DNA from: Chromobacterium haemolyticum DSM 19808
Lineage (GTDB): Bacteria > Pseudomonadota > Gammaproteobacteria > Burkholderiales > Chromobacteriaceae
Length of the DNA stretch: 64,000 nucleotides
Direction: 5' to 3'
Assembly: GCF_000711885.1 (NCBI RefSeq)
Contig: NZ_KL543995.1
Span: 306,010-370,009 of the forward strand
Shown: positions 50,439 through 60,806 of the stretch, piece after piece
Numbering within the stretch: position 1 is the first letter of the stretch
Layout: each line of letters opens with the position of its first letter
Translations under genes and position numbers: made by a program
The notes under the pieces: generated by a model
Seen by the model: only the letters and a program-made list of their open reading frames with translations
Database searches by the model: none
Told to the model about the DNA's origin: nothing

Positions 50439-51536
50439 TTATTTGGGGTATAGTGCGCCGAGTACGCGTTCGCCGGCGGCGCCGGTCACTTCCGGCAGGT
50501 TGCCGGCGAGGCGGCGCAGGAAGCGCCAGCCCAGCCAGGCGAAGGCGGCGGCCTCCACTTGGTGTTCGGGCAGACCCAGCGCGGCGGTGCCGGCGATGTG
50601 TTGTTCCGACAGCAAGGCGCTCAGGCGACGCATCAGCGCGCCGTTGCGCGCCCCGCCGCCGCAGACGAAGATAGCCTGGTTTGCCGGGCAATGCAGGGCG
50701 ATGGCCTGAGCGATGCCGCGCGCGCTCAGCTCCAGCAGCGTGGCTTGCACGTCGACGGCGGGCACATGGCGGCCCAGCAGTTTTTGCTCCAGCCAGGGCA
50801 AGTCGAACAGGTCGCGACCGGTGCTTTTGGGCGGGGGCTGACGGAAGAAGGGTTCGTCCAGTAGCGCCTGCAGCAGCGAAGACTCCACCACGCCCTGGCT
50901 TGCCCATTGACCGTCGGCATCGTAAGGATGGCCCTGATGTCGTAGGCACCAGGCGTCCATCAGCATATTGCCGGGACCGCAGTCGAACCCGATCACCGCT
51001 TGGTTTGGGTGAAGGCGGGTCAGGTTGCTGATGCCGCCGATGTTGAGAATCACCCGGTTTTGCTCCGGCGCGCCAAACACCGCCTGGTGGAAGGCCGGCA
51101 CCAGAGGCGCGCCCTGGCCGCCGGCGGCCAGGTCGCGGCTGCGGAAATCGGCGATCACATCGATGTGGGTCAGCTCGGCAAGGCGGGCCATATTGCCTAT
51201 TTGCCAGGTGTAGCCGGCGTCCGGGGCGTGGCGTATGGTTTGGCCGTGGCTGGCGACGGCTGCGATGTCGGCCGGCTTCAGCTCTTCAGCGGCCAGAAGG
51301 CCGTTAACCGCCTGGGCGTAGAGCTCGGCCAACTCATTGGCCAGCCGGGCGGCGCGATCCAGCTCATTGTCGCCGATGGCCTGCAGCGCCAGCGCCTGTT
51401 CGCGCAGTCGCGGCGGGTAGGCGACGAAGTAGTCGGCTTCGACGCGGAGCGCGCCTTGTTCGTTGAAGCGCACCAGCACGGCGTCGACGCCGTCCAGGCT
51501 GGTGCCGGACATCAGTCCGATCAAGCGTTGATTCAT
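50439..51536 (-). CDS. anmK: Anhydro-N-acetylmuramic acid kinase
   Basis: This 365-residue enzyme opens and phosphorylates 1,6-anhydro-MurNAc during cell-wall recycling. Key segments are GLMSGTSLDGVDAVLVRF at the N-terminus, SHGQTIRHAP, VLNIGGISNLT, GFDCGPGNMLMDAW and FVCGGGARNGALM. The length is standard. The start overlaps the stop of the M23 peptidase gene by one base (TGATG), linking recycling with murein hydrolysis. Confidence 0.96.
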   Translation of the reverse strand: MNQRLIGLMSGTSLDGVDAVLVRFNEQGALRVEADYFVAYPPRLREQALALQAIGDNELDRAARLANELAELYAQAVNGLLAAEELKPADIAAVASHGQTIRHAPDAGYTWQIGNMARLAELTHIDVIADFRSRDLAAGGQGAPLVPAFHQAVFGAPEQNRVILNIGGISNLTRLHPNQAVIGFDCGPGNMLMDAWCLRHQGHPYDADGQWASQGVVESSLLQALLDEPFFRQPPPKSTGRDLFDLPWLEQKLLGRHVPAVDVQATLLELSARGIAQAIALHCPANQAIFVCGGGARNGALMRRLSALLSEQHIAGTAALGLPEHQVEAAAFAWLGWRFLRRLAGNLPEVTGAAGERVLGALYPK

Positions 51537-52870
51537 CAGTCTAGCAATGCGATGTTGGTGGGCAGTTCGCGCAGTAGTTTCAGGTGCGCGGTCAGCGCCT
51601 GGTTGCCGGATTTGAATTCGGCCAGCTGAGTGGCGCTCAGGCCCGGCGTCGGCAAGGCGTTGGTGGCCGGGTCCACCGCCTGGCCGTTGATCCGCACCTC
51701 AAAGTGCAGATGGGGGCCGGTGGAGCGGCCGGTGCTGCCGACGTAGCCTATCACCTCGCCGGCCTTGACGCTTTTGCCGGAACGGGCGCCAGGGGCGAAG
51801 CGGCTCATGTGCGCGTACAGCGTGGTCATTTTTTGATTGTGGCGGATTTCCACCATATTGCCATAGCCGTTTTGGCGTTCCACCTTGACCATGGTGCCGT
51901 CGGCAGGGGCAATGATGGGAGTGCCGCTGGCGGCTGCGTAGTCCACGCCGGAATGCAGGCGCAAGGAGCGCAGTATCGGGTGCTTGCGGAAGCCGAAGCC
52001 GGAGCTGATGCGTGCGTTGGCCACCGGCTGATGGCTGAAGCCCTGTTTGATGGGCTTGCCCAGCGCGTCGTAATAGGCGCCGGACTCGCTGTCGTGGGCA
52101 AAGTAGAAGGCTTGGTGAAGCTTGCCGGAGCGTTGAATTTCCACCGCCAGCAGGTTGCCGGCGGCGATGGGCGCGCCGTTGTAGAGCAGGGTTTCGTACA
52201 CCAGATTGATGCGGTCGCCCTTGCCCAGAGAGTTGATGTTGAATTGATCGGCGAAGATTTCCGTCAGTTGGGCGCGGATGTCGCGCGGCACCTGGGCTTT
52301 GGCCAGCGCGGCGCCGACCGAGCGGGTGATCAGCAGCGAGCGCACCGTCTGCACCGCTTCGGTGGCGATCGGGTCGGCGCTGGCCTGCCATTCGCCGTTG
52401 ACCTTTTCGATGGCCACCAGCACTTGCTCGCCGTTTTCGTCGTCATTGAGAAAACGCAGGCCGAACAGTTCGCCCAGGTCGTTGGTTTGCACCGACAGGG
52501 TGGCGCCGGTCTTCAGCTTGAGGAGGTCCTTGGACAGGGGGCTGGAGTGCAGAAAGCGGTTGGCTTCGCTGTCGCGAATGCCCAGCCGGTTCAGCACGCG
52601 GGCGATGGTGTCGCCGCGCTTGATCGCCTCGTCGCGCCAGTAACGGGTGGCGCTTTCGTTGAAGGAAAAAGCCGGCAGGGTCAGCTGCTCGGTCACTTCT
52701 TTTTGCAAAACTTCCGGCTTGGCGGGCTGGGCGCCGTTCTGAGCCACGGCGAAGGCGGTGGCCATGCCGAACAAGGGCAGGGAGGCCGCCGCGCCGATCA
52801 AGCTCAGATGGTGGTTCATCAGCTTGTGGAAGCATTTTTGCGGGATATGTAGCAGTTTGCGATAATCCAT
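51536..52870 (-). CDS. M23-family murein endopeptidase (MepM-like)
   Basis: This 444-residue envelope protein has an N-terminal membrane anchor/signal (about residues 17-42), a middle OapA/LysM-like region with GDTIARVLNRLGI, and a C-terminal lysostaphin-type zinc domain. The zinc ligands are in LHSGVDYAA (HxxxD) and GPHLHFEVRING (HxH), and GFGFRKHPILRS is also typical. It should cut DD-crosslinks in peptidoglycan. It is translationally coupled to anmK downstream. Confidence 0.93.
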   Translation of the reverse strand: MDYRKLLHIPQKCFHKLMNHHLSLIGAAASLPLFGMATAFAVAQNGAQPAKPEVLQKEVTEQLTLPAFSFNESATRYWRDEAIKRGDTIARVLNRLGIRDSEANRFLHSSPLSKDLLKLKTGATLSVQTNDLGELFGLRFLNDDENGEQVLVAIEKVNGEWQASADPIATEAVQTVRSLLITRSVGAALAKAQVPRDIRAQLTEIFADQFNINSLGKGDRINLVYETLLYNGAPIAAGNLLAVEIQRSGKLHQAFYFAHDSESGAYYDALGKPIKQGFSHQPVANARISSGFGFRKHPILRSLRLHSGVDYAAASGTPIIAPADGTMVKVERQNGYGNMVEIRHNQKMTTLYAHMSRFAPGARSGKSVKAGEVIGYVGSTGRSTGPHLHFEVRINGQAVDPATNALPTPGLSATQLAEFKSGNQALTAHLKLLRELPTNIALLD

Positions 52871-53111
52871 CGTTCACAATAATTAAGGCTGGCCTTGGGC
52901 CAACCTTTGTAAATTCCGTATTTGCCAATCACAGGCCTTGCGGCCGCGTCTCAACATTTGGGGAGCTTGCGCGGCATAAGTTCCTGTGCAAACTGTAAAT
53001 TATAGCCGCGATTCCGGATGCTATCCGCCTGATTTTGTCGGGCGCCCATGCCAGGGCGTTTTTGCAAGGCTTTGATATTACTTCGATCTCGTCATCCAAG
53101 TGTAGCGATAA

Positions 53112-54119
53112 ATGAAATTGACATTGTTGTTGCCCGGTCTGCTTTGGCTGGACGGCCACGACGGCGCCGATGTGTGCAAGGGGCTGGAACTTCCCGCCCT
53201 GCAGCGCTTGTTGGGCCAGGGAGAACGCGCCGCCGGACCGGCGACGCTGAGCGAACTCTTGACCGCGCCGTGGCGCGGCTCCGTGGACGGCCTGGCGAGG
53301 CTTCGGGCGCGCCAGGCCGGCTTGCCGGCGGAACAGGGAGATTGGCTGCTGGCCGATCCGGTGCATGTGCGCGTGGATCGCGACCGCGCCTTGCTGGCTG
53401 ATGTCGGCGTGATGAGCTTGAGCCAGGCCGAAGCCGAGACCTTGGTCGACGCGGCGAATCGCCATTTCGCCGATGACGGCTGGCGCATCCATCCGCTGGA
53501 GCCGGGCCGTTGGCTGTTGCAGCTGGACGCGCCCGCGGCGGCCAGCTTCAGCCCGCTGCCGGATGTGGTGGGCGAGGACATTAACGCGCACTTGCCTCAG
53601 GGCGAGCGCGGCCTGGACTGGAGCCGCTTGCTGAACGAGTTGCAGATGCTGCTGTACGCCCATCCGCTGAACGATGAGCGCGAGGCGCGCGGGGAACTCG
53701 GCGTCAACAGTTTATGGCTGTGGGGCGGCGGCGTAGAGCCGGGCTGGCGCGCGCCGGCGGAACAGGTGTTCGCCGACGAGGACTGGTTGGGCTGGATCGC
53801 GGCCGAGGCCGGCGCGCCGTGCCTGCCGGCGCCTTACGACTTCGCCGGCTTAGTAGAGCAGGCCGGCGTCCGCGACTGCCTGGTGGCGCTGGACGCCTTG
53901 CAGGCGGCGGCGCAGTACCGCGACGCCTGGGGCTGGCGCGAAGCGTTGCAACGACTGGAGCGCGACTGGTTCGCTCCCTTGTTGCGGGCGCTGCGTCAGG
54001 GCCGGATTGATAGCCTGGTCTTGCGCGCGCACGGTCACGGCGGGCTGGAACTGAAGGTGCGCCGCAACGACCTGTGGAAATTCTGGAAGCGGCCGCTGCC
54101 GTTGTCCGCCTTGTATTGA
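53112..54119 (+). CDS. RpfE-type protein (phosphoglycerate-mutase-like fold, regulatory)
   Basis: This 335-residue protein has the features of the RpfE-type family first named in the Xanthomonas rpf cluster, where it neighbours recJ as here. It has MKLTLLLPGLLWLDG at the start, NELQMLLYAHPLNDEREARGE in the middle, NSLWLWGGGVEP and the C-terminal WFAPLLRALRQGRIDSL. It is related in fold to metal-dependent phosphoglycerate mutase but I do not see a full set of active-site residues, and its biochemical role is unknown. recJ follows after six bases. Confidence 0.85.
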   Translation: MKLTLLLPGLLWLDGHDGADVCKGLELPALQRLLGQGERAAGPATLSELLTAPWRGSVDGLARLRARQAGLPAEQGDWLLADPVHVRVDRDRALLADVGVMSLSQAEAETLVDAANRHFADDGWRIHPLEPGRWLLQLDAPAAASFSPLPDVVGEDINAHLPQGERGLDWSRLLNELQMLLYAHPLNDEREARGELGVNSLWLWGGGVEPGWRAPAEQVFADEDWLGWIAAEAGAPCLPAPYDFAGLVEQAGVRDCLVALDALQAAAQYRDAWGWREALQRLERDWFAPLLRALRQGRIDSLVLRAHGHGGLELKVRRNDLWKFWKRPLPLSALY

Positions 54120-54125
54120 GAAAAC

Positions 54126-55814
54126 ATGTCCCAAATCGTTTCCCGAAGCATTCCCGCCGATACTCATGAACAATTGCTGCGTCAGGGCTTGAGCCCGTTG
54201 ATGGCGAGGCTGTACGCCGCGCGCGGCATTTGCGACTGCGCCGAGCTGGATTACGGCCTCAAGGCGCTGCTGTCCTATCAAAACCTGAAAAACATCCAGC
54301 CGATGGCGGAGCGCCTGGCCGAAGCCATCGCCGGCCGTCAACGCCTGTTGGTGGTGGCGGATTACGACGCCGACGGCGCCACCGCCTGCGCGGTGGCGGT
54401 CAAGGGCTTGTCCATGCTGGGCGCGCACGTTGACTTCATCGTGCCAAATCGCTTCGAGTACGGTTACGGCCTGACGCCGGAGATCGTCGAGCTGGCTGCG
54501 CGTCAACACCCCGACATCATTGTCACCGTGGATAACGGCATCGCCAGCGTGGACGGCGTGCTCGCCGCCAAGGCGCTCGGCATTGAAGTGCTGGTCACCG
54601 ATCACCACTTGCCCGGCGACGTGTTGCCGGAGGCCTTGATCGTCAACCCCAATCAGCCCGGCTGCGAATTTCCGTCCAAGAACCTGGCCGGCGTGGGGGT
54701 GATGTTCTACGTGCTGCTGGCGCTGCGCGCCGAAATGCGCCGGCGTGGAGTGTTTGACGAGCGTAGCCAGCCCAATCTGGGAGAGCTGCTGGACTACGTG
54801 GCGCTGGGCACGGTGGCCGACGTGGTGCGGCTGGATCAGAACAATCGCACCTTGGTGGAAAACGGCCTCAAGCGCATGCGCGCCGGCCGCATGGCGCCAG
54901 GCATCGCCGCTTTGTTCCGCGTCGCCGGCCGCGTGCATTACAAGGCCAACACTTTTGACCTGGGGTTCACACTGGGCCCGCGTTTGAACGCCGCCGGCCG
55001 GCTGGACGATATGAGCCTGGGCATCGCCTGCCTGCTGGCCGCCAATGAGGAGCAGGCGATGCGGCTGGCGCAACAGCTGGACCAGCTCAACCGCGAACGG
55101 CGCAGCATAGAGCACGGCATGCAGGACGAGGCGCTGGCGGCGTTGTCCAGCATCGATGCCGACAACCGCTACACGCTGACTCTGTTCCGCGACGACTGGC
55201 ATCAGGGCGTGGTCGGCATCGTCGCCTCCCGGCTCAAGGAGCGCTTCCATCGGCCGGCCATCGTGTTCGCGCCCGGCGACAACGGCGAGATCAAGGGCTC
55301 CGGCCGCTCGATTCCCGGCTTCCATCTGCGCGACGCGCTGGACTTGGTGTTCAAGCGGCATCCCGGCCTGATTCTCAAGTTCGGCGGCCACGCGATGGCG
55401 GCCGGCCTTAGCCTGCAACAGACGCGCTTTGACGAGTTCCAGCACGCCTTCGAGGCAGTGGCGCGCGAGTTGTTGGAAGAGCGCCATCTGACCCGCACCA
55501 TAGAAACCGACGGCAGCCTGGCGCCGCGCGAATTGAACTTGGCCTTCGCCGAGCAATTGGCGGCCGAGGTGTGGGGCCAGGGCTTCCCCGTGCCTTACTT
55601 CCACGACCGTTTCGCGGTGATGAGCCAGCGCGTGGTTGGCGACAAGCACTTGAAGCTGCGCTTGGCGCGCGACGGAGAGGAGTTCGACGCCATGTTGTTC
55701 AATCAGGTGGAATGGCTGCCGGACAATGTCGACGCGGTGTATCAGTTGATCGCCAATGAATGGCAGGGCCGCAAGGAGTTGCAAGTGTATTTGCAGCATT
55801 GGGCGGCGGCGTGA
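54126..55814 (+). CDS. recJ: Single-stranded-DNA-specific exonuclease RecJ
   Basis: This 562-residue 5'-3' exonuclease acts in recombination and mismatch repair. It has the DHH-family motifs VVADYDADGATACAVAVKG, TVDNGIASVDG, the DHH motif in VTDHHLPGD and LLDYVALGTVADVV, then the DHHA1 domain with GSGRSIPGFHLRDAL and KFGGHAMAAGLSL, and a C-terminal OB-fold. The length is standard. Its stop overlaps the GTG start of the next gene. Confidence 0.97.
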   Translation: MSQIVSRSIPADTHEQLLRQGLSPLMARLYAARGICDCAELDYGLKALLSYQNLKNIQPMAERLAEAIAGRQRLLVVADYDADGATACAVAVKGLSMLGAHVDFIVPNRFEYGYGLTPEIVELAARQHPDIIVTVDNGIASVDGVLAAKALGIEVLVTDHHLPGDVLPEALIVNPNQPGCEFPSKNLAGVGVMFYVLLALRAEMRRRGVFDERSQPNLGELLDYVALGTVADVVRLDQNNRTLVENGLKRMRAGRMAPGIAALFRVAGRVHYKANTFDLGFTLGPRLNAAGRLDDMSLGIACLLAANEEQAMRLAQQLDQLNRERRSIEHGMQDEALAALSSIDADNRYTLTLFRDDWHQGVVGIVASRLKERFHRPAIVFAPGDNGEIKGSGRSIPGFHLRDALDLVFKRHPGLILKFGGHAMAAGLSLQQTRFDEFQHAFEAVARELLEERHLTRTIETDGSLAPRELNLAFAEQLAAEVWGQGFPVPYFHDRFAVMSQRVVGDKHLKLRLARDGEEFDAMLFNQVEWLPDNVDAVYQLIANEWQGRKELQVYLQHWAAA

Positions 55815-56395
55815 ACGAGTGGGCGGATTCACGCCTACGGGTGTTGACCGGTGGTCCGGGCGCGGGCAAGAGCGCCTTGTTGGAGGCCTTGCGAGCCGCC
55901 GGATATTCCGTGATGGACGAGGCTGGCCGCGCCATCATCCAGGACCAAACGCTGATTGGCGGGCAGGCTTTGCCTTGGGGAAACCCCCGCGCCTTCGCCG
56001 AAGCGATGCTGGCCTGGGAACTGCGCAGCCTGCGGTTGGCGGCGGGCTTGTCCGGGCCGGTGTTTTTCGACCGAGGGTTGCCCGACGTGCTGGGCTATCT
56101 CGATTTGCTGGGCCTGCCGATACCCGCGCATATGCAATCCGCCGCAGAGCGGTTCCGCTATTGTCGCCAAGTATTCTTGCTGCCGCCGTGGCGCGATATT
56201 TTCATCCAGGACCAGGAGCGCAAGCAGACTTTCGCCGAGGCGGAGCGCACTTGCGCCGCGATGGAATGGACGTATCGACGCCTGGGCTATCAAATAATCG
56301 AAGTGCCGCCTGCGCCGTTGGCGCAGCGGCTTCGCTTCGTCATAGAACAATCGCTGCCGGGCCGTGGAGAGCGGGCCGGCCAATTTGAGGCTTGA
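55811..56395 (+). CDS. AAA_28-type ATPase (small P-loop protein)
   Basis: This 194-residue protein has Walker A LTGGPGAGKSALL, then DEAGRAIIQ and FFDRGLPDVLGYL in place of a classical Walker B, the pattern of the AAA_28 group. A nucleoside-kinase-like activity is possible but not established. The start is GTG 55811, overlapping the recJ stop (GTGA); its stop in turn overlaps the rmuC start (TGATG), so it is embedded in a tightly coupled DNA-repair operon. Confidence 0.85.
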   Translation: MNEWADSRLRVLTGGPGAGKSALLEALRAAGYSVMDEAGRAIIQDQTLIGGQALPWGNPRAFAEAMLAWELRSLRLAAGLSGPVFFDRGLPDVLGYLDLLGLPIPAHMQSAAERFRYCRQVFLLPPWRDIFIQDQERKQTFAEAERTCAAMEWTYRRLGYQIIEVPPAPLAQRLRFVIEQSLPGRGERAGQFEA

Positions 56396-57960
56396 TGATG
56401 GAAATGTTGGTTATCGGTCTGTTGCTGGGGCTGCTGGCAGCCGGCGCGGCCGCTGCCTTGCTGCGCAGCCGCTTCGCGAGGCAAGCGGCGGATCAGCGGG
56501 CTCAGCAGGAGGTGTCGCGCTTGCAATTGGATGAGTGCAGGGAGCGAGAGCAGGCCGCACGCGCGCAATTGCAACAACAAGCGCAGCAACTGGGCGATGC
56601 TCAGACCCAACTGGGCGCTTATGTGGCGCGCGCTCAGCGGGTACCTGAGCTGGAGCGGCAAGCACAGGAGCGGGAGCGGCAGTTGGATGCCCTGCAGGCG
56701 GAGTTGCGGCGTGTAGGCGCACTGCTGGCCGCCAGCCAAGAGCAGGGGAAAATGCTGGCAGTCCTGCAAGGGCAAGCGCAGACGCAAGGGGAAGAAATTA
56801 CCCGGCTCACCGCCCGCGAGCAGGAGCTGATGACGCTGCTGGAGCAGGAGCGCGGCCAGAACGCCGAGAAGCTGGCCTTGTTGGCCGAGGCGCGCGAAAG
56901 CATGGCTGGGCAGTTCAAGGCGCTGGCCGGGGACATCCTGGAAGAGAAGGCCAAGCGTTTCACCGAGCAGAACCAGCAGAACCTCGGTCATTTGCTCGGG
57001 CCCTTGCAGCAGCGGCTGCAAGATTTCGGCAAGCTGGTGCAGGACAGTTATGAAAAAGACAGTCAGGGGCGCTTGTCGCTGGAGGCGGAGCTCAAGCGCT
57101 TGCAAGAACTCAATAGCCGGCTGGGCGACGACGCCATCGCGCTGACCAAGGCCTTGACCGGCGCCAGCAGCAAGGCGCAGGGCTCTTGGGGCGAGATGGT
57201 GCTGGAACGGGTGCTGGAAACCTCCGGCCTGCAGAAGGATCGCGAGTACCGGGTGCAAGTGTCCGACGTGGTGGCCGGCGAAGACGGCAACCGCCGCTAT
57301 CAGCCGGACGTGGTGATAGACCTGCCGGAAGGCAAGCAGCTGGTGGTGGATTCCAAGGTATCGCTGAACGCCTATGTGCGCTACACCGCCGCAGAGGACG
57401 AGGCGGAACGGGCGACGGAAATGAAGGCCCATGTCGCGGCCATCCGCAACCACATCCGTACGCTGTCGGAAAAGCGTTACCAGGACTTGTATCGTTTGAA
57501 CACCCTGGACTTCGTGTTCATGTTCATTCCGGTGGAGCCGGCCTATCTGTTGGCGGTGCAGCAGGATATGAGTTTGTTCAACGAGGCTTTCGAGCGCCGC
57601 ATCATGATCGTCGGCCCCAGTACCTTGCTGGCGACGCTGCGCACAGTGGCCAGCATCTGGCGCTACGAATACCAGAATCAAAACGCGCAGGAGATCGCCC
57701 GCCAGGGCGGGGCGATGTACGACAAATTCGTCGGCTTTGCCGCCAATCTGGAAAAACTGGGCAAGCAGTTGGACGTGGCTCGCGACAGTTTTGGCGACGC
57801 GATGAAGCAGCTGTCCGGAGGCCGCGGCAATCTGGTGGCCAGCGCCGAGCGTCTGCGCAAGCTGGGGGTGCGCAATAACAAGCAACTACAGCAGCATCTT
57901 AAACTGGGCGCGATGGAAGACGAGGGCGAGGAAGGAGCGGGAGAGCCCGGCCCGGACTGA
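56395..57960 (+). CDS. rmuC: DNA recombination protein RmuC
   Basis: This 521-residue protein has an N-terminal membrane anchor (about residues 4-22), a long Gln/Arg/Glu-rich coiled coil (about 30-200) and a C-terminal nuclease-like RmuC domain (about 230-450) with GSWGEMVLERVLE, QPDVVIDLPEGKQLVVDSK and FMFIPVEPAYLLA. It limits rearrangement at inverted repeats in E. coli. ATG 56395 overlaps the previous stop; ATG 56398 has better spacing to GAGG and is equally possible. An acidic tail ends the protein. Confidence 0.93.
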   Translation: MMEMLVIGLLLGLLAAGAAAALLRSRFARQAADQRAQQEVSRLQLDECREREQAARAQLQQQAQQLGDAQTQLGAYVARAQRVPELERQAQERERQLDALQAELRRVGALLAASQEQGKMLAVLQGQAQTQGEEITRLTAREQELMTLLEQERGQNAEKLALLAEARESMAGQFKALAGDILEEKAKRFTEQNQQNLGHLLGPLQQRLQDFGKLVQDSYEKDSQGRLSLEAELKRLQELNSRLGDDAIALTKALTGASSKAQGSWGEMVLERVLETSGLQKDREYRVQVSDVVAGEDGNRRYQPDVVIDLPEGKQLVVDSKVSLNAYVRYTAAEDEAERATEMKAHVAAIRNHIRTLSEKRYQDLYRLNTLDFVFMFIPVEPAYLLAVQQDMSLFNEAFERRIMIVGPSTLLATLRTVASIWRYEYQNQNAQEIARQGGAMYDKFVGFAANLEKLGKQLDVARDSFGDAMKQLSGGRGNLVASAERLRKLGVRNNKQLQQHLKLGAMEDEGEEGAGEPGPD

Positions 57961-58094
57961 CGGAAGTCGGTTGGAGATGACCGTTTCGTGATAGAATACG
58001 AGCTGTCATTACCTATGCTGGCCGCCCTGTGGCGCGCGCGTGAATGCACCCGCAATCGCAGGGCGGCCTGTTCATCCTTACGAATCAAGAAACT

Positions 58095-60806
58095 ATGACC
58101 GATAACCTGTTCGCCAAGGAAACCATCCCCATCAGCCTCGAAGAGGAGATGCGCCGCTCTTATCTGGATTACGCGATGAGCGTGATCGTGGGCCGCGCCT
58201 TGCCTGATGTGCGCGATGGCCTGAAGCCGGTGCACCGTCGGGTGCTGTACGCCATGCACGAGCTGTCCAACGACTGGAACCGCGCGTACAAGAAATCGGC
58301 GCGTATCGTTGGCGATGTGATCGGTAAATACCACCCGCACGGCGACACCGCGGTGTACGACACCATTGTGCGCATGGCGCAGGACTTTTCGCTGCGCTAC
58401 CCCTTGGTGGATGGTCAGGGCAACTTCGGTTCGGTGGACGGCGACAACGCCGCCGCGATGCGTTACACCGAGATCCGCATGGCGCGCATCGCCCATGAGC
58501 TTCTGGCCGACATCGAGAAGGAAACCGTGGACTTCGGTCCCAACTACGACGGCTCCGAGCACGAGCCGCTGATCCTTCCGGCCAAAATCCCCAATCTGCT
58601 GATCAACGGCGCCTCCGGCATCGCCGTGGGCATGGCCACCAATATTCCGCCGCACAACCTCAACGAGGTGGTGGACGCCTGCCTGGCCTTGCTGGCCAAC
58701 AGCGACCTGACCATTGACGAGCTGATCGACATCATTCCGGCGCCGGACTTCCCCACCGCCGGCATCATCTACGGCACCGCCGGCGTCAAGGAAGGCTATC
58801 GCACCGGCCGCGGCCGCGTGATCATGCGCGCGCGCGTTCATTTCGAAGACATCGGCAAGGGCGATCGCCAGGCCATCATCGTCGACGAGATCCCGTATCA
58901 GGTGAACAAAGCGCGTCTGCTGGAGCGCATCGGCGAGCTGGTGCGCGACAAGCAGATCGAAGGTATTTCCGACCTGCGCGACGAATCCGACAAGTCCGGC
59001 ATGCGCGTGGTGATCGAGCTCAAGCGCGGCGAAATGCCGGAAGTGGTGCTCAATCACCTGTACAAGATGACCCAGCTGCAGGACAGCTTCGGCATCAATA
59101 TGGTGGCGCTGGTGGACGGCCAGCCGCGCTTGCTGAACCTGAAGCAGATCCTGGTGGAGTTCCTGCGTCACCGTCGCGAAGTGGTGACCCGACGCACCAT
59201 TTTCGAACTGCGCAAGGCGCGCGAACGCGGCCACATCCTGGAAGGCTTGGCCGTGGCGCTGTCCAACGTCGATGAAATCATCGCGTTGATCAAAGCCTCG
59301 GAAACTCCGCCGCAAGCCAAGATCGCGCTGATGGACCGCGAATGGCGCTCGCCGCTGGTGGAGGAAATGCTGTCCCGCGTCGATCAGGACAAGGCGCGTC
59401 CGGACGGGCTGGCGGAAGAGTTCGGCCTCAAGGCCAACGGCTACCGTTTGTCCGACGCCCAGGCCCAGGCCATCCTGGAAATGCGCTTGCAGCGCCTCAC
59501 CGGCCTGGAGCAGGACAAGATCGTCGCCGAATACCGCGACATCATGGCGGTGATTCTGGACTTGCTGGACATCCTGGCCAAGCCGGAACGCATCAACCAG
59601 ATCATCAGCGATGAGTTGTCCGCTGTTAAAGCCCAGTTCGGCGACGCGCGCCGCTCCGAGATCGAACCTTTCGGCGGCGATATCAATATCGAGGACCTGA
59701 TCACCCCGCAGGACATGGTGGTGACCATTTCCCACACCGGCTACATCAAGGCCCAGCCCATCGACGACTACAGCGCCCAGCGCCGCGGCGGCCGAGGCAA
59801 GCAGGCGGCGGCCACCAAGGACGACGATTTCATCGACACTCTGTTCGTGGCCAATACCCACGACTTCGTGCTGTGCTTCTCCAGCCGCGGCCGCTGCTAC
59901 TGGCGCAAGGTCTACGACCTGCCGCAGGGCGGCCGTCAAAGCCGCGGCAAGCCCATGGTCAACGTGTTGCCGCTGGAAGAGGGCGAGAAGATCAACGCGC
60001 TGCTGCCGGTCAAGGAGTTCCGCGACGACCAGTACGTGTTCATGGCCACCGCCGACGGCACGGTGAAGAAAACGCCGTTGCGCGCCTTCTCCAAGCCGCG
60101 CGCGGCGGGCATCATCGCCATCAACCTGGACGAGGGCAATTACTTGGTGGGCGTGGCGCTGACCTGCGGCAAGAGCGTGGCAGGCCAGGGCGATGAAGAT
60201 GACGAGGCCATCGTCGAGGAGGACATCGCAGGCGAAGGCGAAGTGATCGAGGATGGTCTGCTGCTTGAAGGCGATCAGGTCATGTTGTTCTCCGACGCCG
60301 GCAAGTCGGTCCGCTTCAGCGAAAGCCAGGTACGGCCGATGGGACGCACTTCCAGAGGCGTTCGCGGCATGAAGCTGGGCGAAGGCCAGAAGCTGATTTC
60401 CCTGCTGGTGACCAATTCCGAAGACCAGATGGTGCTGACCGCCAGCAACGGCGGCTACGGCAAACGCACCCGCATTGGCGATTTCCGTCTGACCAGCCGC
60501 GGCACCCAGGGCGTGATCGCCATGGATCTGACCGACAAAACCGGCCTCAAGCTGGTGGCTGCCAGCCTGGTGGAAGAAACCGACGATGTGATGCTGATCA
60601 CCACCGGCGGCGTGCTGATCCGCACCAAGGTGTCCGAAGTGCGCGAAACCGGCCGTTCCGCTCAGGGTGTGCGCCTGATCAATCTGGACGAAGGCGAGCA
60701 GCTGATCGGCCTGGAAAAAGTGGCCGAGGGCGATAGCGACGACGAGACGGAGGCGCTGGAAGGCGAGGACGGCGTCGAGGCCGCGGACGAGGGCGGCGAG
60801 GCATGA
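58095..60806 (+). CDS. gyrA: DNA gyrase subunit A
   Basis: This 903-residue type II topoisomerase subunit has the catalytic tyrosine in [10 protein letters not shown] and the quinolone-determining region [16 protein letters not shown], with Thr at the position of E. coli Ser83 and Asp at 87. The C-terminal DNA-wrapping domain has the GyrA box QRRGGRGK. The start at 58095 (MTDNLFAKE) matches the family; an in-frame ATG at 58044 is in the leader. Between two C-terminal blades (about residues 693-730) an acidic insert of roughly 40 residues, rich in Glu and Asp, is absent from E. coli GyrA. A TAGAAT -10 is likely at 57992. Confidence 0.97.
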   Translation: MTDNLFAKETIPISLEEEMRRSYLDYAMSVIVGRALPDVRDGLKPVHRRVLYAMHELSNDWNRAYKKSARIVGDVIGKYHPHGDTAVYDTIVRMAQDFSLRYPLVDGQGNFGSVDGDNAAAMRYTEIRMARIAHELLADIEKETVDFGPNYDGSEHEPLILPAKIPNLLINGASGIAVGMATNIPPHNLNEVVDACLALLANSDLTIDELIDIIPAPDFPTAGIIYGTAGVKEGYRTGRGRVIMRARVHFEDIGKGDRQAIIVDEIPYQVNKARLLERIGELVRDKQIEGISDLRDESDKSGMRVVIELKRGEMPEVVLNHLYKMTQLQDSFGINMVALVDGQPRLLNLKQILVEFLRHRREVVTRRTIFELRKARERGHILEGLAVALSNVDEIIALIKASETPPQAKIALMDREWRSPLVEEMLSRVDQDKARPDGLAEEFGLKANGYRLSDAQAQAILEMRLQRLTGLEQDKIVAEYRDIMAVILDLLDILAKPERINQIISDELSAVKAQFGDARRSEIEPFGGDINIEDLITPQDMVVTISHTGYIKAQPIDDYSAQRRGGRGKQAAATKDDDFIDTLFVANTHDFVLCFSSRGRCYWRKVYDLPQGGRQSRGKPMVNVLPLEEGEKINALLPVKEFRDDQYVFMATADGTVKKTPLRAFSKPRAAGIIAINLDEGNYLVGVALTCGKSVAGQGDEDDEAIVEEDIAGEGEVIEDGLLLEGDQVMLFSDAGKSVRFSESQVRPMGRTSRGVRGMKLGEGQKLISLLVTNSEDQMVLTASNGGYGKRTRIGDFRLTSRGTQGVIAMDLTDKTGLKLVAASLVEETDDVMLITTGGVLIRTKVSEVRETGRSAQGVRLINLDEGEQLIGLEKVAEGDSDDETEALEGEDGVEAADEGGEA

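Noticed and set aside
53850-55832. A 660-codon minus-strand frame opposite rpfE/recJ
   Set aside because: RecJ on the plus strand has every expected motif; the antisense product has none.
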